The translations under genes and the position numbers were made by a program. DNA of 64,000 nt from positions 1 through 64,000 of the forward strand of contig JAPNUR010000011.1 of assembly GCA_026627385.1 (NCBI GenBank), in the 5' to 3' direction. Shown piece by piece: positions 36,355-44,771 of this stretch. Under the pieces are notes generated by a model. It made no database searches, was not told where the DNA came from, and was given only the letters and a program-made list of their open reading frames with translations. How positions within the stretch are numbered: the stretch's first letter is position 1; every line of letters starts with the position of its first letter. Origin of the DNA: Bacillota bacterium (lineage in GTDB: Bacteria > Bacillota > Sulfobacillia > Sulfobacillales > Sulfobacillaceae).

Positions 36355-37188
36355 GTGAGCGCAAAGCAACAAACCTGGTTTACAGAGTACCAAACAGATT
36401 CCCTAAGCCTCGGCCTTCGAATCGATCAGATCTTACTCGCCGAAAAGACGCCCTTTCAGCATCTCTTGGTGGCAGAGACAGAGACCTATGGGCGCTTGTT
36501 GGCTCTGGATGGGGCGGTGCAGACGACCATTCAAGATGAGTTCGTCTACCATGAAATGATTACCCATGTCCCTTTATTTATGTTGGATGCGCCTCGAAAG
36601 GTGGCCGTCATCGGTGGTGGCGACGGGGGATCGATTCGGGAAATTTTAAAGCATCCAAGTGTCCAAGAAGCTCACTTAATCGAAATCGACGCCCGTGTGG
36701 TCGAGGCGGCGCGACGCTTTTTACCGGAATTGTCTGCGGCGTTGGACGATCCACGGGCGCATGTGCATATTGCTAACGGCATTGACTGGGTCCGCGAGGC
36801 CCGGGATTTTGACGTGATCATCGTCGACTCCACGGATCCTGTGGGAGCCGCCGCGGGATTGTTTCAGCCGTCCTTCTATCAGAGTATTGCTGCCGCATTA
36901 AACCCGCACGGCATTCTCGTCGCCCAATCAGAATCGCCCTTTTTGCACCTGGCGCTCATCAAGGACATGATCGCGGGCATGAAGACCGCTTTTTCCGTCG
37001 TGCGTCCCTACGTCGCACCAGTGCCCACTTATCCTAGCGGCTATTGGAGTTTTCTCATGGCCTCGCACCGACCGCTGTCGCCATCTCTGCGTTGCCGGAC
37101 CGACCGCATAGACACCCGCTATTGGACCCCAGAAATGCAGTCCGCCGCCTTTGCGCTGCCGCGGTTTATGGAGGATCTCTTGCCATGA
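36355..37188 (+). CDS. speE: Spermidine synthase (aminopropyltransferase)
   Basis: A 277-residue aminopropyltransferase that uses decarboxylated S-adenosylmethionine. The N-terminal beta domain has GRLLALDGAVQTTIQDEFVY and HEMITHVPL. The cofactor-binding motif is VIGGGDGGSIREIL with the acidic IEIDARVVEAA. The active-site DSTDPVGAA supplies the catalytic Asp. GTG at 36355 has GGAGGGTGA upstream. The acceptor could be putrescine or agmatine. Its stop overlaps the next start (ATGA). Confidence 0.93.
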   Translation: MSAKQQTWFTEYQTDSLSLGLRIDQILLAEKTPFQHLLVAETETYGRLLALDGAVQTTIQDEFVYHEMITHVPLFMLDAPRKVAVIGGGDGGSIREILKHPSVQEAHLIEIDARVVEAARRFLPELSAALDDPRAHVHIANGIDWVREARDFDVIIVDSTDPVGAAAGLFQPSFYQSIAAALNPHGILVAQSESPFLHLALIKDMIAGMKTAFSVVRPYVAPVPTYPSGYWSFLMASHRPLSPSLRCRTDRIDTRYWTPEMQSAAFALPRFMEDLLP

Positions 37189-38042
37189 CCGGGCCTTTTG
37201 CTAAAACAGACCGTTTTTTAGGGATGAATGCCTCGTGGGAAACGGCCGCGTGGGTGTACTTTGGGATTCCTATGGATTACACGGCGTCCTTTCAGCCCGG
37301 TTCGCGTTTTGCACCGCAACGGGTGCGGGAGGCCTCTTATGCCTTGGAAACGTATTCGCTGGCTCAAGATCGCGACTTGGAAACCGTGCCGGTGGTGGAT
37401 GCGGGGGATTTAGAACTTCCCTTTGGGAATGTGCGGGAGAGTTTGGAGCGCATACGCGCCACCGCTGCCGCTATCGTGGCCTCGGGGCGACATTTTTTTG
37501 CTTTAGGCGGAGAGCACTTGGTTACCTTGCCGCTGATCGAAGCCGTGCTGGAGCGGTACCCCCAACTGGTAGTGGTGCACTTTGATGCGCATGCGGACTT
37601 GCGCGATGAGTATGTCGGCGAACGCTTGTCGCATGCCACGGTGCTGCGCCGCGTGAGCGAACGGCTGCCCAGAAAGCATCTTTACCAATTTGGCATTCGC
37701 TCGGCGACCCCTGAGGAGGTCGAGTTTGCGCGAGCGGTGTCTCATTTTTATCCGCATGCAGTGCTCGCGCCGTTCGAGGCGTGCTTACCCGAGTTGAAGG
37801 ACCGCCCGGTCTATGTCACCATGGACATTGATGTCATAGATCCTGCCTTTATGCCTGGCACGGGCACGCCGGAACCGGGCGGAATATCTGCCACCGAGGC
37901 GCTTCAGGTGATGACCCGGCTTAGGGAACTCACGGTAGTGGGCATGGATTTAGTGGAAACCATGCCGCATGCCGATATTTCCCAGCGTTCTGGGGTGCTC
38001 GCGGCTAAATTGGTGCGGGAAGCATTGCTGGCCATTGCGTGA
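37185..38042 (+). CDS. speB: Agmatinase/ureohydrolase family protein
   Basis: A 285-residue binuclear manganese ureohydrolase. Metal ligands are visible as His111 (GGEHLVTLP), Asp134/His136/Asp138 (HFDAHADLRDEY) and Asp214/Asp216 (MDIDVIDPAFMPG). The substrate is agmatine or N1-aminopropylagmatine; the order decarboxylase, SpeE, SpeB permits either the classical or the Thermus-type route. It overlaps speE by four bases and is followed by argS after 20 bases. Confidence 0.92.
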   Translation: MTGPFAKTDRFLGMNASWETAAWVYFGIPMDYTASFQPGSRFAPQRVREASYALETYSLAQDRDLETVPVVDAGDLELPFGNVRESLERIRATAAAIVASGRHFFALGGEHLVTLPLIEAVLERYPQLVVVHFDAHADLRDEYVGERLSHATVLRRVSERLPRKHLYQFGIRSATPEEVEFARAVSHFYPHAVLAPFEACLPELKDRPVYVTMDIDVIDPAFMPGTGTPEPGGISATEALQVMTRLRELTVVGMDLVETMPHADISQRSGVLAAKLVREALLAIA

Positions 38043-38062
38043 TCGGGAGGGAATTGAGGACG

Positions 38063-39727
38063 ATGATATCGCGGCTAGACGAAGCGCGCCAGGCGATTCG
38101 CCAGCGAATCATAGAGAAGCTTCACGACCTAGGATGGCCAACGCTGGACGAGTTAGTGCAGGTTGAAGTGCCGACGGAAAAAGGCCGCGGCGATTTGACC
38201 ACCAGTTTTGCGCTAAAAGCCGCCCGTCGGGTGAAGATGCCCCCCCGTGAATTGTTGGGGCACATGGACGCGATTTGGAGTGACCTTCCATGTGTTGCCG
38301 GAACTGAAGTGGCGGGCCCGGGATTTCTAAATTTTACCCTGAGCACAGCCTGGATGGCTGAGGTGATTCCGGATATCCTACGCCATCCGCAAACTTATGG
38401 GAACACGGCGGTGGGCCAGGGTAAGCGTGTGCTTTTGGAGTACGTGTCGGCCAACCCCACTGGACCCATGGTCATTGTCAGCGGACGTGCCGCTGCCGTG
38501 GGTGACACATTGGCGCGGGTGATGAGTGCAGCGGGCTATCAGGTGTGGCGCGAATTTTATGTGAACGATGCGGGTGGGCAGATTGCAAGGTTGGGGCAGG
38601 CATTAGCTTTACGGCTGCGCGAGTTGGAGGGCGAGGATGTTGAGTCTACATGGCCCGAAAATGTCTATCCTGGCGCCTATGTGAAGGAATTAGCGCTTAT
38701 GTATCGGGCTGAGCATCCAGAGGTGTTGGCCCAGTCACTGGCCGAAGATGAGTATCCGGCGCTTGGCGCATGGGCAGCAGAACGTATCCGACAGGGACAT
38801 GAGACAACGCTTAAGCACTTTCGCGTCACTTTTGATCGATGGTTTTCGGAACGCGCCTTACGAGAGTCGGGGGCTCCCGAGGCGGTCATTCAGCGCCTCA
38901 AAGACCGGGGGTACTTGGTTGAGCGCGAGGGCGCCTGGTGGTTTACCGCTACCCGTTTTGGGGATGACAAGGATCGGGTGATGGTGAAATCCGATGGATC
39001 GTTGACCTACTTCGTGCCCGATGCCGCCTATCACGCAGACAAATTTGACCGGGGCTTTGATTATGTGATTGATCTTTTAGGGCCCGATCATCACGGGTAT
39101 GTCAATCGCATCCGCGCCGTCGTGGAAGCACTCGGCTATCCGTCAGATCGCCTTGAGGTTCTTATTATCCAGCTGGTCCGCGTAATGCGCGATGGAGAGT
39201 TGGTGCGCATGTCCAAACGCGGGGGGACGTTCGTGGCGCTGGAGGATCTGATTGAAGAAGCTGGTATTGATCCCGCCCGGTTCTTTTTGCTAGAACGCGC
39301 GCCCGAAACGCCGATGGACTTTGATTTGAACTTAGCCAAGCTGAAAGGGCCGGATAATCCCGTGTACTATGTGCAATACGTCGGGGCACGAATTCACAGC
39401 GTGCTGCGTCAATGGCGGCAAATGGGGGCGCCGGCTGTCCCTGTCGACGTGACCTTGCTGCAAGAACCCGAGGAGCGTCAACTGATCATCTTGTTGGCCC
39501 GATTTCCCGAGGTGTTGGTACGGGTGGCTGAAGAGCGGGCGCCCCAGCATCTGGTGAAATTTATGACAGAACTGGCGGGCGCGTTCCATGCGTTTTACCG
39601 GCAGCATCGCATCCTGGATCAAGCCCCCAAACTGCGCCAAGCGCGCTTAGCGCTGGCAGAAGCGGTGTTGGCGGTGAATACGCGCGGCCTCGAGCTCATG
39701 GGGATTGAGCAACCCCAGGAGATGTGA
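38063..39727 (+). CDS. argS: Arginyl-tRNA synthetase with variant HIGH motif
   Basis: A 554-residue class I synthetase charging tRNA-Arg. The N-terminal tRNA-contact domain, the core (SANPTGP, then KSDGSLTYFVPDAAYHADKF, then DLLGPDHHGYVNR), the VRMSKRGG signature and the DALR anticodon domain at the C terminus are all present. The position of the HIGH motif, right after ANPTGP, reads MVIVSGR (136-142), so neither His is kept. ATG at 38063 is selected, since GAGG and GGGAGGG precede it; GTG at 38039 overlaps the speB end. Its place at the end of an arginine-consuming operon is notable. Confidence 0.93.
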   Translation: MISRLDEARQAIRQRIIEKLHDLGWPTLDELVQVEVPTEKGRGDLTTSFALKAARRVKMPPRELLGHMDAIWSDLPCVAGTEVAGPGFLNFTLSTAWMAEVIPDILRHPQTYGNTAVGQGKRVLLEYVSANPTGPMVIVSGRAAAVGDTLARVMSAAGYQVWREFYVNDAGGQIARLGQALALRLRELEGEDVESTWPENVYPGAYVKELALMYRAEHPEVLAQSLAEDEYPALGAWAAERIRQGHETTLKHFRVTFDRWFSERALRESGAPEAVIQRLKDRGYLVEREGAWWFTATRFGDDKDRVMVKSDGSLTYFVPDAAYHADKFDRGFDYVIDLLGPDHHGYVNRIRAVVEALGYPSDRLEVLIIQLVRVMRDGELVRMSKRGGTFVALEDLIEEAGIDPARFFLLERAPETPMDFDLNLAKLKGPDNPVYYVQYVGARIHSVLRQWRQMGAPAVPVDVTLLQEPEERQLIILLARFPEVLVRVAEERAPQHLVKFMTELAGAFHAFYRQHRILDQAPKLRQARLALAEAVLAVNTRGLELMGIEQPQEM

Positions 39728-39745
39728 GCGAGATCCGTGCTGATC

Positions 39746-40333
39746 CTAGGGGACAAAATACTCATCAAAAGGCACTACACCGGACTTTAAGCGCGTGAGC
39801 GGCTCATCAGGCGGGGTGGGCACCATCCGTTGGCTGTCCGACGCATGAGCGGCGACCCACATTTGCGCTTCCTCGCGACTTAAGCAGGCGGAGAGCGGAC
39901 GGATTTTCAATTGCTCCTGTGCTTGGGCCAGGTATTCGTCCTCCCGAGCCAGAATGCGGCGAATGATTGGATGCCTCGGGCGATACCCGGTCCAGCGGAC
40001 AAATGTGCTCGGCAAGGCATTGTTGCGGCTATGATTGCATGCACGGCAAGCAATGACGCAGTTGTCGAGCGAGGTGTCACCGCCCCAGCAAATAGGAATG
40101 ACATGATCCAGCGTCGATCCAGGGCCACCGCACCAGGCGCAGGTGTATCCGTCACGGTGTTGCACCTGGCGGTAGATGCGGCGATAGGCGAGCGGTTGAT
40201 AATTGAGATGCAAGACGCCGTCGCTATCCCAGGTGGCCAAGCCGTCCCGCAAATTCTGTAGGGCCTTTTCCCGGCTGCAAGGGGTCAATGGCCGCCCTCG
40301 GAGGTCGCGCACTGGCACTTTATCGGATAACAT
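39746..40333 (-). CDS. HNH endonuclease family protein
   Basis: A 195-residue protein with a zinc-supported HNH fold. The first Cys pair is Cys65/Cys68 (CAWCGGPG), followed by the catalytic DHVIP (His77) and the second pair Cys96/Cys99 with the HNN-type CRACNHSRNN. The N-terminal RGRPLTPCSREKALQNLRDG is a conserved lead-in of short bacterial HNH proteins. The frame is open up to 40630, but that extension is Pro/Arg/Ser-rich; the start at 40333 is preferred from family layout, although no strong ribosome site is visible. It may be a stand-alone nuclease of mobile origin or a housekeeping HNH protein. Confidence 0.75.
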   Translation of the reverse strand: MLSDKVPVRDLRGRPLTPCSREKALQNLRDGLATWDSDGVLHLNYQPLAYRRIYRQVQHRDGYTCAWCGGPGSTLDHVIPICWGGDTSLDNCVIACRACNHSRNNALPSTFVRWTGYRPRHPIIRRILAREDEYLAQAQEQLKIRPLSACLSREEAQMWVAAHASDSQRMVPTPPDEPLTRLKSGVVPFDEYFVP

Positions 40334-40723
40334 AGGTGGTTGCGATGACGGCGCCTCCCTTCTGCTTGGCGTTTTCGTGTGCGAGGACATGATAAGCGAT
40401 ACCGCTGGCCCCATCAAGGGGCTGTGGTTGGATGGTTGGTCGGGATTCGCGACCTTGTCGCCCCCAATTGAACTCTGGTTGCGGAGCGGATAAGGGGTGC
40501 CATAGCGTGGCAGCGTGCTCTGCATGAGTCGTTGCGTCCTGCGAGAGGGCGGAGGCAGGGGATGGGCACGGTGCGGTAAAATACCCCTCAGAGGTGGGTG
40601 GACCCAGCTCCGTTTGCCGAGCAGGCCCATCGGCAGAGGGCGAACAATAAAAGAAAATCCCGTGCATATATTTGCTAAGGATTTTCAGAGCGGAAACCCA
40701 GAGGAATCGCTATCGGCCACGCG
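40334..40723. other. Non-coding stretch between HNH and GntR remnant
   Basis: About 390 bases. The HNH frame extends through part of it in a low-complexity way. I see no other gene or convincing promoter. Confidence 0.4.
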
Positions 40724-41105
40724 CTATGATGTTGGCGCTTCCAACTGCGCGACAAATTGGATGCGGTCAGGTCGAAATAAATCTCGGGCAAATTCCACGA
40801 GCCGATTACGCACGTCATAGGCTTCGCGCGTGATCCGGATCAACGGCGCTCGCAACCGCACTTCTAGCGCTTCGCTTTCCATTTGCCCCGCTGCCACGGC
40901 GTCGAGCGTTTGTCTAGCGCGAACGGGGCGAGCATCAAATTGCTGGGCCATGAGGTCGTAAATGGAATAACGGCTTAAATCTCAGTCTAACAACGTAGGC
41001 ACAATATCTCGAGGACAGTAAGAGTCTTCCAGCGAGACGACAAGCGCATTGGCGAGGCGTCGGCGCACAACGTGGGCAACCTCAGCATGCACCGGAGATG
41101 CTAGG
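40724..41105 (-). pseudogene. GntR-family regulator remnant (UTRA domain) with in-frame stop
   Basis: Minus-strand translation gives VHAEVAHVVRRRLANALVVS, then LEDSYCPRDIVPTLLD, an in-frame TGA (40982-40984), then DLSRYSIYDLMAQQFDARPV and onward to LEAPTS at 40724. This is the UTRA ligand-binding domain of HutC-type GntR regulators, in which LExS, a DLSxxSLYDLL phrase and the terminal RPDRIQFVAQL strand are typical. The N-terminal winged-helix domain is not readable upstream of about 41105. The gene is therefore broken by both a stop and loss of its DNA-binding part. Confidence 0.65.
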
Positions 41106-41217
41106 ACTCGCTAAGTCGCGGGGTGGCCCGAATCACTTCGGTGAGTAACACTTTCGACCGATCGGATGGCAATGTCGGCGTACGGAGCCCTTGTGTGCCA
41201 GATTAAGGGACGAGAAT

Positions 41218-41583
41218 ATGGAGCTCATCATTCGCGCGATTAGCGGGCTGCCACTGGATCCCTACTTTTCTTCAGCAAATCGAGACCGGCGGTTTTTCCT
41301 TAGTCGAACTGCGTTGCGATGGGGGGCCACGCGCAATCCTTATCTCATGCAGTATCAGAGCCATGGGGTGGGATTGCCGGTGAACGTTAGCCGTGTGGAA
41401 GACCTTGCGGCTTGGGGAGTGGCGCGCCTAGCGATGCTGGCAAAAGGGGTGAGGCCAGCTGATCATCTGTCGTTTATGGCCGAATACCATCCTAAGCGTC
41501 AGGACGCATGGCAGGCGGATCCAAGACGTCGGTGGCGTAACGCCATTCATTTGGCCGAGAGCGACTTGTTCGAGCGCGGATGA
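41218..41583 (+). CDS. Conserved-looking hypothetical protein
   Basis: A 121-residue soluble protein (MELIIRAISGLPLDPYFS start; RRWRNAIHLAESDLFERG end). No domain or membrane segment is recognised. AAGGGAC lies nine bases before the ATG at 41218. Codon use is like that of the neighbours, so it looks real. It lies between the GntR remnant and the NRAMP pair. Confidence 0.55.
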   Translation: MELIIRAISGLPLDPYFSSANRDRRFFLSRTALRWGATRNPYLMQYQSHGVGLPVNVSRVEDLAAWGVARLAMLAKGVRPADHLSFMAEYHPKRQDAWQADPRRRWRNAIHLAESDLFERG

Positions 41584-41719
41584 CCGGAGAGGGGTCTCAC
41601 GGTTGAAAAATAGCACGGGTGCTCGGCTCCGGCGTCTAGATGTGGTGTGGCGCTTCAAGGGATGTTCCTCAAGGTAGAGCGTTTAAGCCGTGAGGTCAAA
41701 GTGCCATTGGAGCCGCATT

Positions 41720-41923
41720 CTAACGATGAATGATATTGGTGAAGGCGGTGACGGCGACAAGAAGCAGCATAATCACCACGTAAACCCGCAAGCACCATAA
41801 AAAGACCACGAGTCGTGAACTCAGGGGCCGACGCCCAATCTGCCGCACCTGTTGACGCGAGGCGACATAGCGCCGAAGATCTTCCTCAATATGCTCATCT
41901 TGAGATGGCGACTGTTCGCGCAT
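41720..41923 (-). CDS. Small single-pass membrane protein downstream of NRAMP gene
   Basis: A 67-residue protein: an acidic N terminus (MREQSPSQDEHIEEDLRRYV), a basic stretch (RQIGRRPLSSR), then one long membrane helix (LVVFLWCLRVYVVIMLLLVA). AAAGGACGG precedes the ATG. It follows the NRAMP gene after 25 bases on the same strand and is probably co-transcribed, so it may be an accessory subunit of that transporter. No family is recognised. Confidence 0.65.
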   Translation of the reverse strand: MREQSPSQDEHIEEDLRRYVASRQQVRQIGRRPLSSRLVVFLWCLRVYVVIMLLLVAVTAFTNIIHR

Positions 41924-41948
41924 TAACGTCCGTCCTTTGCCTTGAGAC

Positions 41949-43280
41949 TTACCGGAATACCGCGCTGAATGACGGCCACACCAGTGTCCATGCGTAGATC
42001 ACCCCGGCTACTGAGACGAGGCCTCCCACCATGATTCCGGCCCAGTTCAAAACCCGGGTGTTACGGTAGGGGCCCATGATGTCAACGTCGTTGGCTAACA
42101 AGAGGAGAAATGCCAAGGCTGGTGGCATGGTTAGCACGGCAATTACGTTGACGAGGATGACGACGCGCTCTAACGGAAACCCTGGGATTAATACTATGGC
42201 CCCGCTTAGGGTTGCCACACAGAGAAGGACCCCATAAAAGCTGGGAGCCTCTTTTATTGAGCGATTCAAGCTGTGCTCATGGTGCCACACCTCCCCGAAC
42301 GCATAGGCGGACGACGTTGAAATGGCAATAGCCGCCACTAACCCGGCTTCCATAACCCCCAGGGCAAACAAACTTGCGCCGATGCGGCCCACGATGGGTT
42401 CCAGGGCTTGGGCAAATTGCGCGGCACCGAAAGCCCCAGGGTTGATGCGATGCCGCAATGCGGCCGTAGCGATCACGGTTGAGCTTGCCACAAGCGCAGC
42501 CAGCAGGGCGCCAATTAGCGTGTCGAAACGTCCATAAGTAATATCGACCGCGTCGAGCCCTTTATCAGCGGTGGCGCTTTGTTGAAAGAAAATCATCCAT
42601 GGTGTCACTGTAGCGCCGATGTCAGCCAATATTAAGCTTATCACGGAAGCGCCGGCCATGTGGGGTGGTAACGGTTGCCACAATAGCAGAGCGGAGCCGA
42701 CGGACCGCCAATCAGGATGGGTCATGAGCGCCACCGGGATGAAGACGCAGTTGACACTGGCTAACAATAACGTGAGACGTTCCCAACGCCAATAACGCCG
42801 CGACAGAACGGCCGCGCTGATGACGACGAGAGCCCCAGCCACCGCCACGCGAGAAGGAATGCCAAAAAAGCTGGCTCCGGCCACAATGCCCACAAATTCC
42901 GTGATGAGCGTCAAGACATTGGTCAACAGTAAGTCAGCCACAGCAAAATGTCCCCATACGCTGCCAAATCGGCGGTATATGAGGTCCGCATGTCCGGTTT
43001 TGACGACGGCCCCTAACCTGACTGTGATTTCTTGGACAACAAACGCCATGGCAAATGCCACGATGACCAGCGGCAAGAAAAATCCGACCCCAAACTGCGC
43101 ACCTGTAGCGGCATAAGTCAACATGGAGGGGGCATCGTTTTCGCCAAGCATCACCAAGATTCCCGGACCAACAAGAAGCCACCACAGGTACCACCGCCGC
43201 CGCGCCCGATACGCGCGTAGCACGCGCATGCGGTCCTCAACCCGCTGGATATCGTCGCTGATGTGATATTCCTGCCCCAT
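41949..43280 (-). CDS. NRAMP-related divalent metal transporter with altered metal site
   Basis: A 443-residue transporter with about eleven helices in the SLC11 fold: VGPGILVMLGENDAPSML is helix 1 and ADIGATVTPWMIFFQQSA is helix 6. In canonical Mn/Fe carriers these positions read DPGN and MPH; here they read DAPS and TPW, so both the Asn and the soft-metal Met are gone. Such changes mark the NRAMP-related group that includes Mg2+ carriers, so Mg2+ or another hard cation is more likely than Mn2+. The N terminus (about 30 residues) is charged and cytoplasmic. A candidate promoter and an AT-rich palindrome lie upstream at 43401-43429. Confidence 0.82.
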   Translation of the reverse strand: MGQEYHISDDIQRVEDRMRVLRAYRARRRWYLWWLLVGPGILVMLGENDAPSMLTYAATGAQFGVGFFLPLVIVAFAMAFVVQEITVRLGAVVKTGHADLIYRRFGSVWGHFAVADLLLTNVLTLITEFVGIVAGASFFGIPSRVAVAGALVVISAAVLSRRYWRWERLTLLLASVNCVFIPVALMTHPDWRSVGSALLLWQPLPPHMAGASVISLILADIGATVTPWMIFFQQSATADKGLDAVDITYGRFDTLIGALLAALVASSTVIATAALRHRINPGAFGAAQFAQALEPIVGRIGASLFALGVMEAGLVAAIAISTSSAYAFGEVWHHEHSLNRSIKEAPSFYGVLLCVATLSGAIVLIPGFPLERVVILVNVIAVLTMPPALAFLLLLANDVDIMGPYRNTRVLNWAGIMVGGLVSVAGVIYAWTLVWPSFSAVFR

Positions 43281-43400
43281 CGCCAGGCTCCCTCTTCACA
43301 GGCTGTTAAATGAACCTCAACTCTGGTTGGTGCACAATGACTGACTTGAGAGCGATCATTGCGGCGAGACAGTGGGAATTCTTTCAATCTGTATACTATT

Positions 43401-43429
43401 GGGTTAATTAAACACGCAGAATTTGTCAA
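43401..43429 (-). promoter_or_regulatory. Candidate promoter/operator of the NRAMP-like gene
   Basis: On the minus strand TTGACA (43424-43429) is 17 bases from TAACCC (43401-43406). A TTAATTAA palindrome (43404-43411) overlaps the -10 area and could bind a repressor. The -10 match is poor. Confidence 0.35.
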
Positions 43430-43599
43430 GAAGATTTCGACCCCCATTTCTCGGCAAACTGCCATCAACACCTCGTGAGACGCACAAGGCCTCTTGTTTC
43501 CGTGATTTCTCGCCACCGCCTTAGAGACGCTTGGTTTAAAGTGCGATCATGCGCCGACAATTATTGCGTAAATATTGATGCAAAAATCAACTTTGAGTC

Positions 43600-43628
43600 T
43601 TCCGATCACATGAACACTGTGTTATAAT
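43600..43628 (+). promoter_or_regulatory. Extended -10 promoter of the HyuAB-ABC-IcmF operon
   Basis: A perfect TATAAT (43623-43628) is preceded by TGT, an extended -10 element; the -35 (TTCCGA, 43600-43605, 17-base spacing) is weak, as expected for a regulated promoter. It lies 90 bases before the E1-alpha-like gene. The surrounding 43281-43718 region has no other gene. Confidence 0.6.
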
Positions 43629-43718
43629 CTGGCGACAGAAGATAAACGCGAAATATATGAATTATAGAAACTTCTCTGGGATGACCGCCATAGTCGTAGA
43701 GATGTGGAGGCGGGAAGA

Positions 43719-44735
43719 GTGCAGCGTGCGCCAATCGAGGAAATCCGCGTTGCGGAGCGTGGTTCTAGCCCGGTGTCAAACGCAAGCATCAAGCGTTTAT
43801 TTTTCTATATGTTACTGGCGCGTGCTCTTGACGAACGGATGTGGATACTCAATCGACAAGGTAAGGCGCCGTTTGTCCTATCATGCCAGGGCCATGAGGG
43901 CATTTCCGCGGGAGCCGCGCTGGCCTTAGAACCCGGTGTTGATTGGATTGCTCCCTATTACCGAGATTTGGCCATGGTTCTTATGTTTGGCATGACACCT
44001 CAGGAGGTGATGCTTGGATTTTTTGGAAGAGCAGAGGATCCAAGTTCTGGTGGACGCCAGATGCCCGCGCATTACGGACATGCTCAGCACAAGATTCTCA
44101 CCGGTTCGTCGCCAGTAGCGACCCAAGTGGCACATATTGTGGGGATTGCGCTGGCAAACAAGATACGCGGTATCAAAGGAGTCGCTTTGGCGAGCCTTGG
44201 TGAAGGTTCCACCAATCAAGGAGAGTTTCACGAAGCGATGAATTTTGCCGCGGTACAACGCGTGCCGGCCATCGTCCTCGTTCACAACAATGGTTACGCG
44301 ATTTCTACCCCACTGGTGCATCAAGTGTCTGTGCAAGACCTGTCCCTCCGAGCTCAAGGCTATGGAATTTTAGGGGTAACCGTTGACGGCACCCAGCCAC
44401 TGGCCGTCTATGAAGCCGTAAAAGCTGCCCGCGAAAGGGCGCTAGCGGGGCAAGGACCCACGCTGATCGAGGCAAAAACCTATCGTTTAACCCCGCATTC
44501 CAGTGACGACGATGATCGCGCCTATAAAAGCGAAGAGGTCAGGCAGCAGGAGCGCCGTCACGACGTGATGCGCGTGTTTTCGCGCTGGGCGAAGGATCAT
44601 GGTTACCTGAGCGCGTCCGAGGAGCAGGACATAACCCGAGAAGTGCTCCGGCTGGTGGACGAGGCGGTGGAGTATGCACTGGGTGCCCCGACGCCCGATC
44701 CCACAACGCTGGGCCAACATCTTTACGGATCGTGA
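43719..44735 (+). CDS. Orphan E1-alpha-like thiamine-diphosphate dehydrogenase subunit
   Basis: A 338-residue paralogue of the E1 alpha at 26652-27632. It shares DERMWILNRQGKAP, WIAPYYRDLAMVL, SSGGRQMPAHYGHA, the ThDP motif LGEGSTNQGEFHEAMNFA, NNGYAIS, PHSSDDDDRAY and the C-terminal TLGQHLYGS. The key cofactor motif is intact. Yet no beta subunit, E2 or E3 is encoded nearby; the next gene is hyuA. It must borrow a beta subunit from the main complex or work alone. GTG at 43719 follows GGAGG at eight bases. It is the first gene of the accessory operon, behind an extended -10 promoter. Confidence 0.85.
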   Translation: MQRAPIEEIRVAERGSSPVSNASIKRLFFYMLLARALDERMWILNRQGKAPFVLSCQGHEGISAGAALALEPGVDWIAPYYRDLAMVLMFGMTPQEVMLGFFGRAEDPSSGGRQMPAHYGHAQHKILTGSSPVATQVAHIVGIALANKIRGIKGVALASLGEGSTNQGEFHEAMNFAAVQRVPAIVLVHNNGYAISTPLVHQVSVQDLSLRAQGYGILGVTVDGTQPLAVYEAVKAARERALAGQGPTLIEAKTYRLTPHSSDDDDRAYKSEEVRQQERRHDVMRVFSRWAKDHGYLSASEEQDITREVLRLVDEAVEYALGAPTPDPTTLGQHLYGS

Positions 44736-44771
44736 AATTGACAGCAAATGCAACCAAAGGAGGACGCTACG

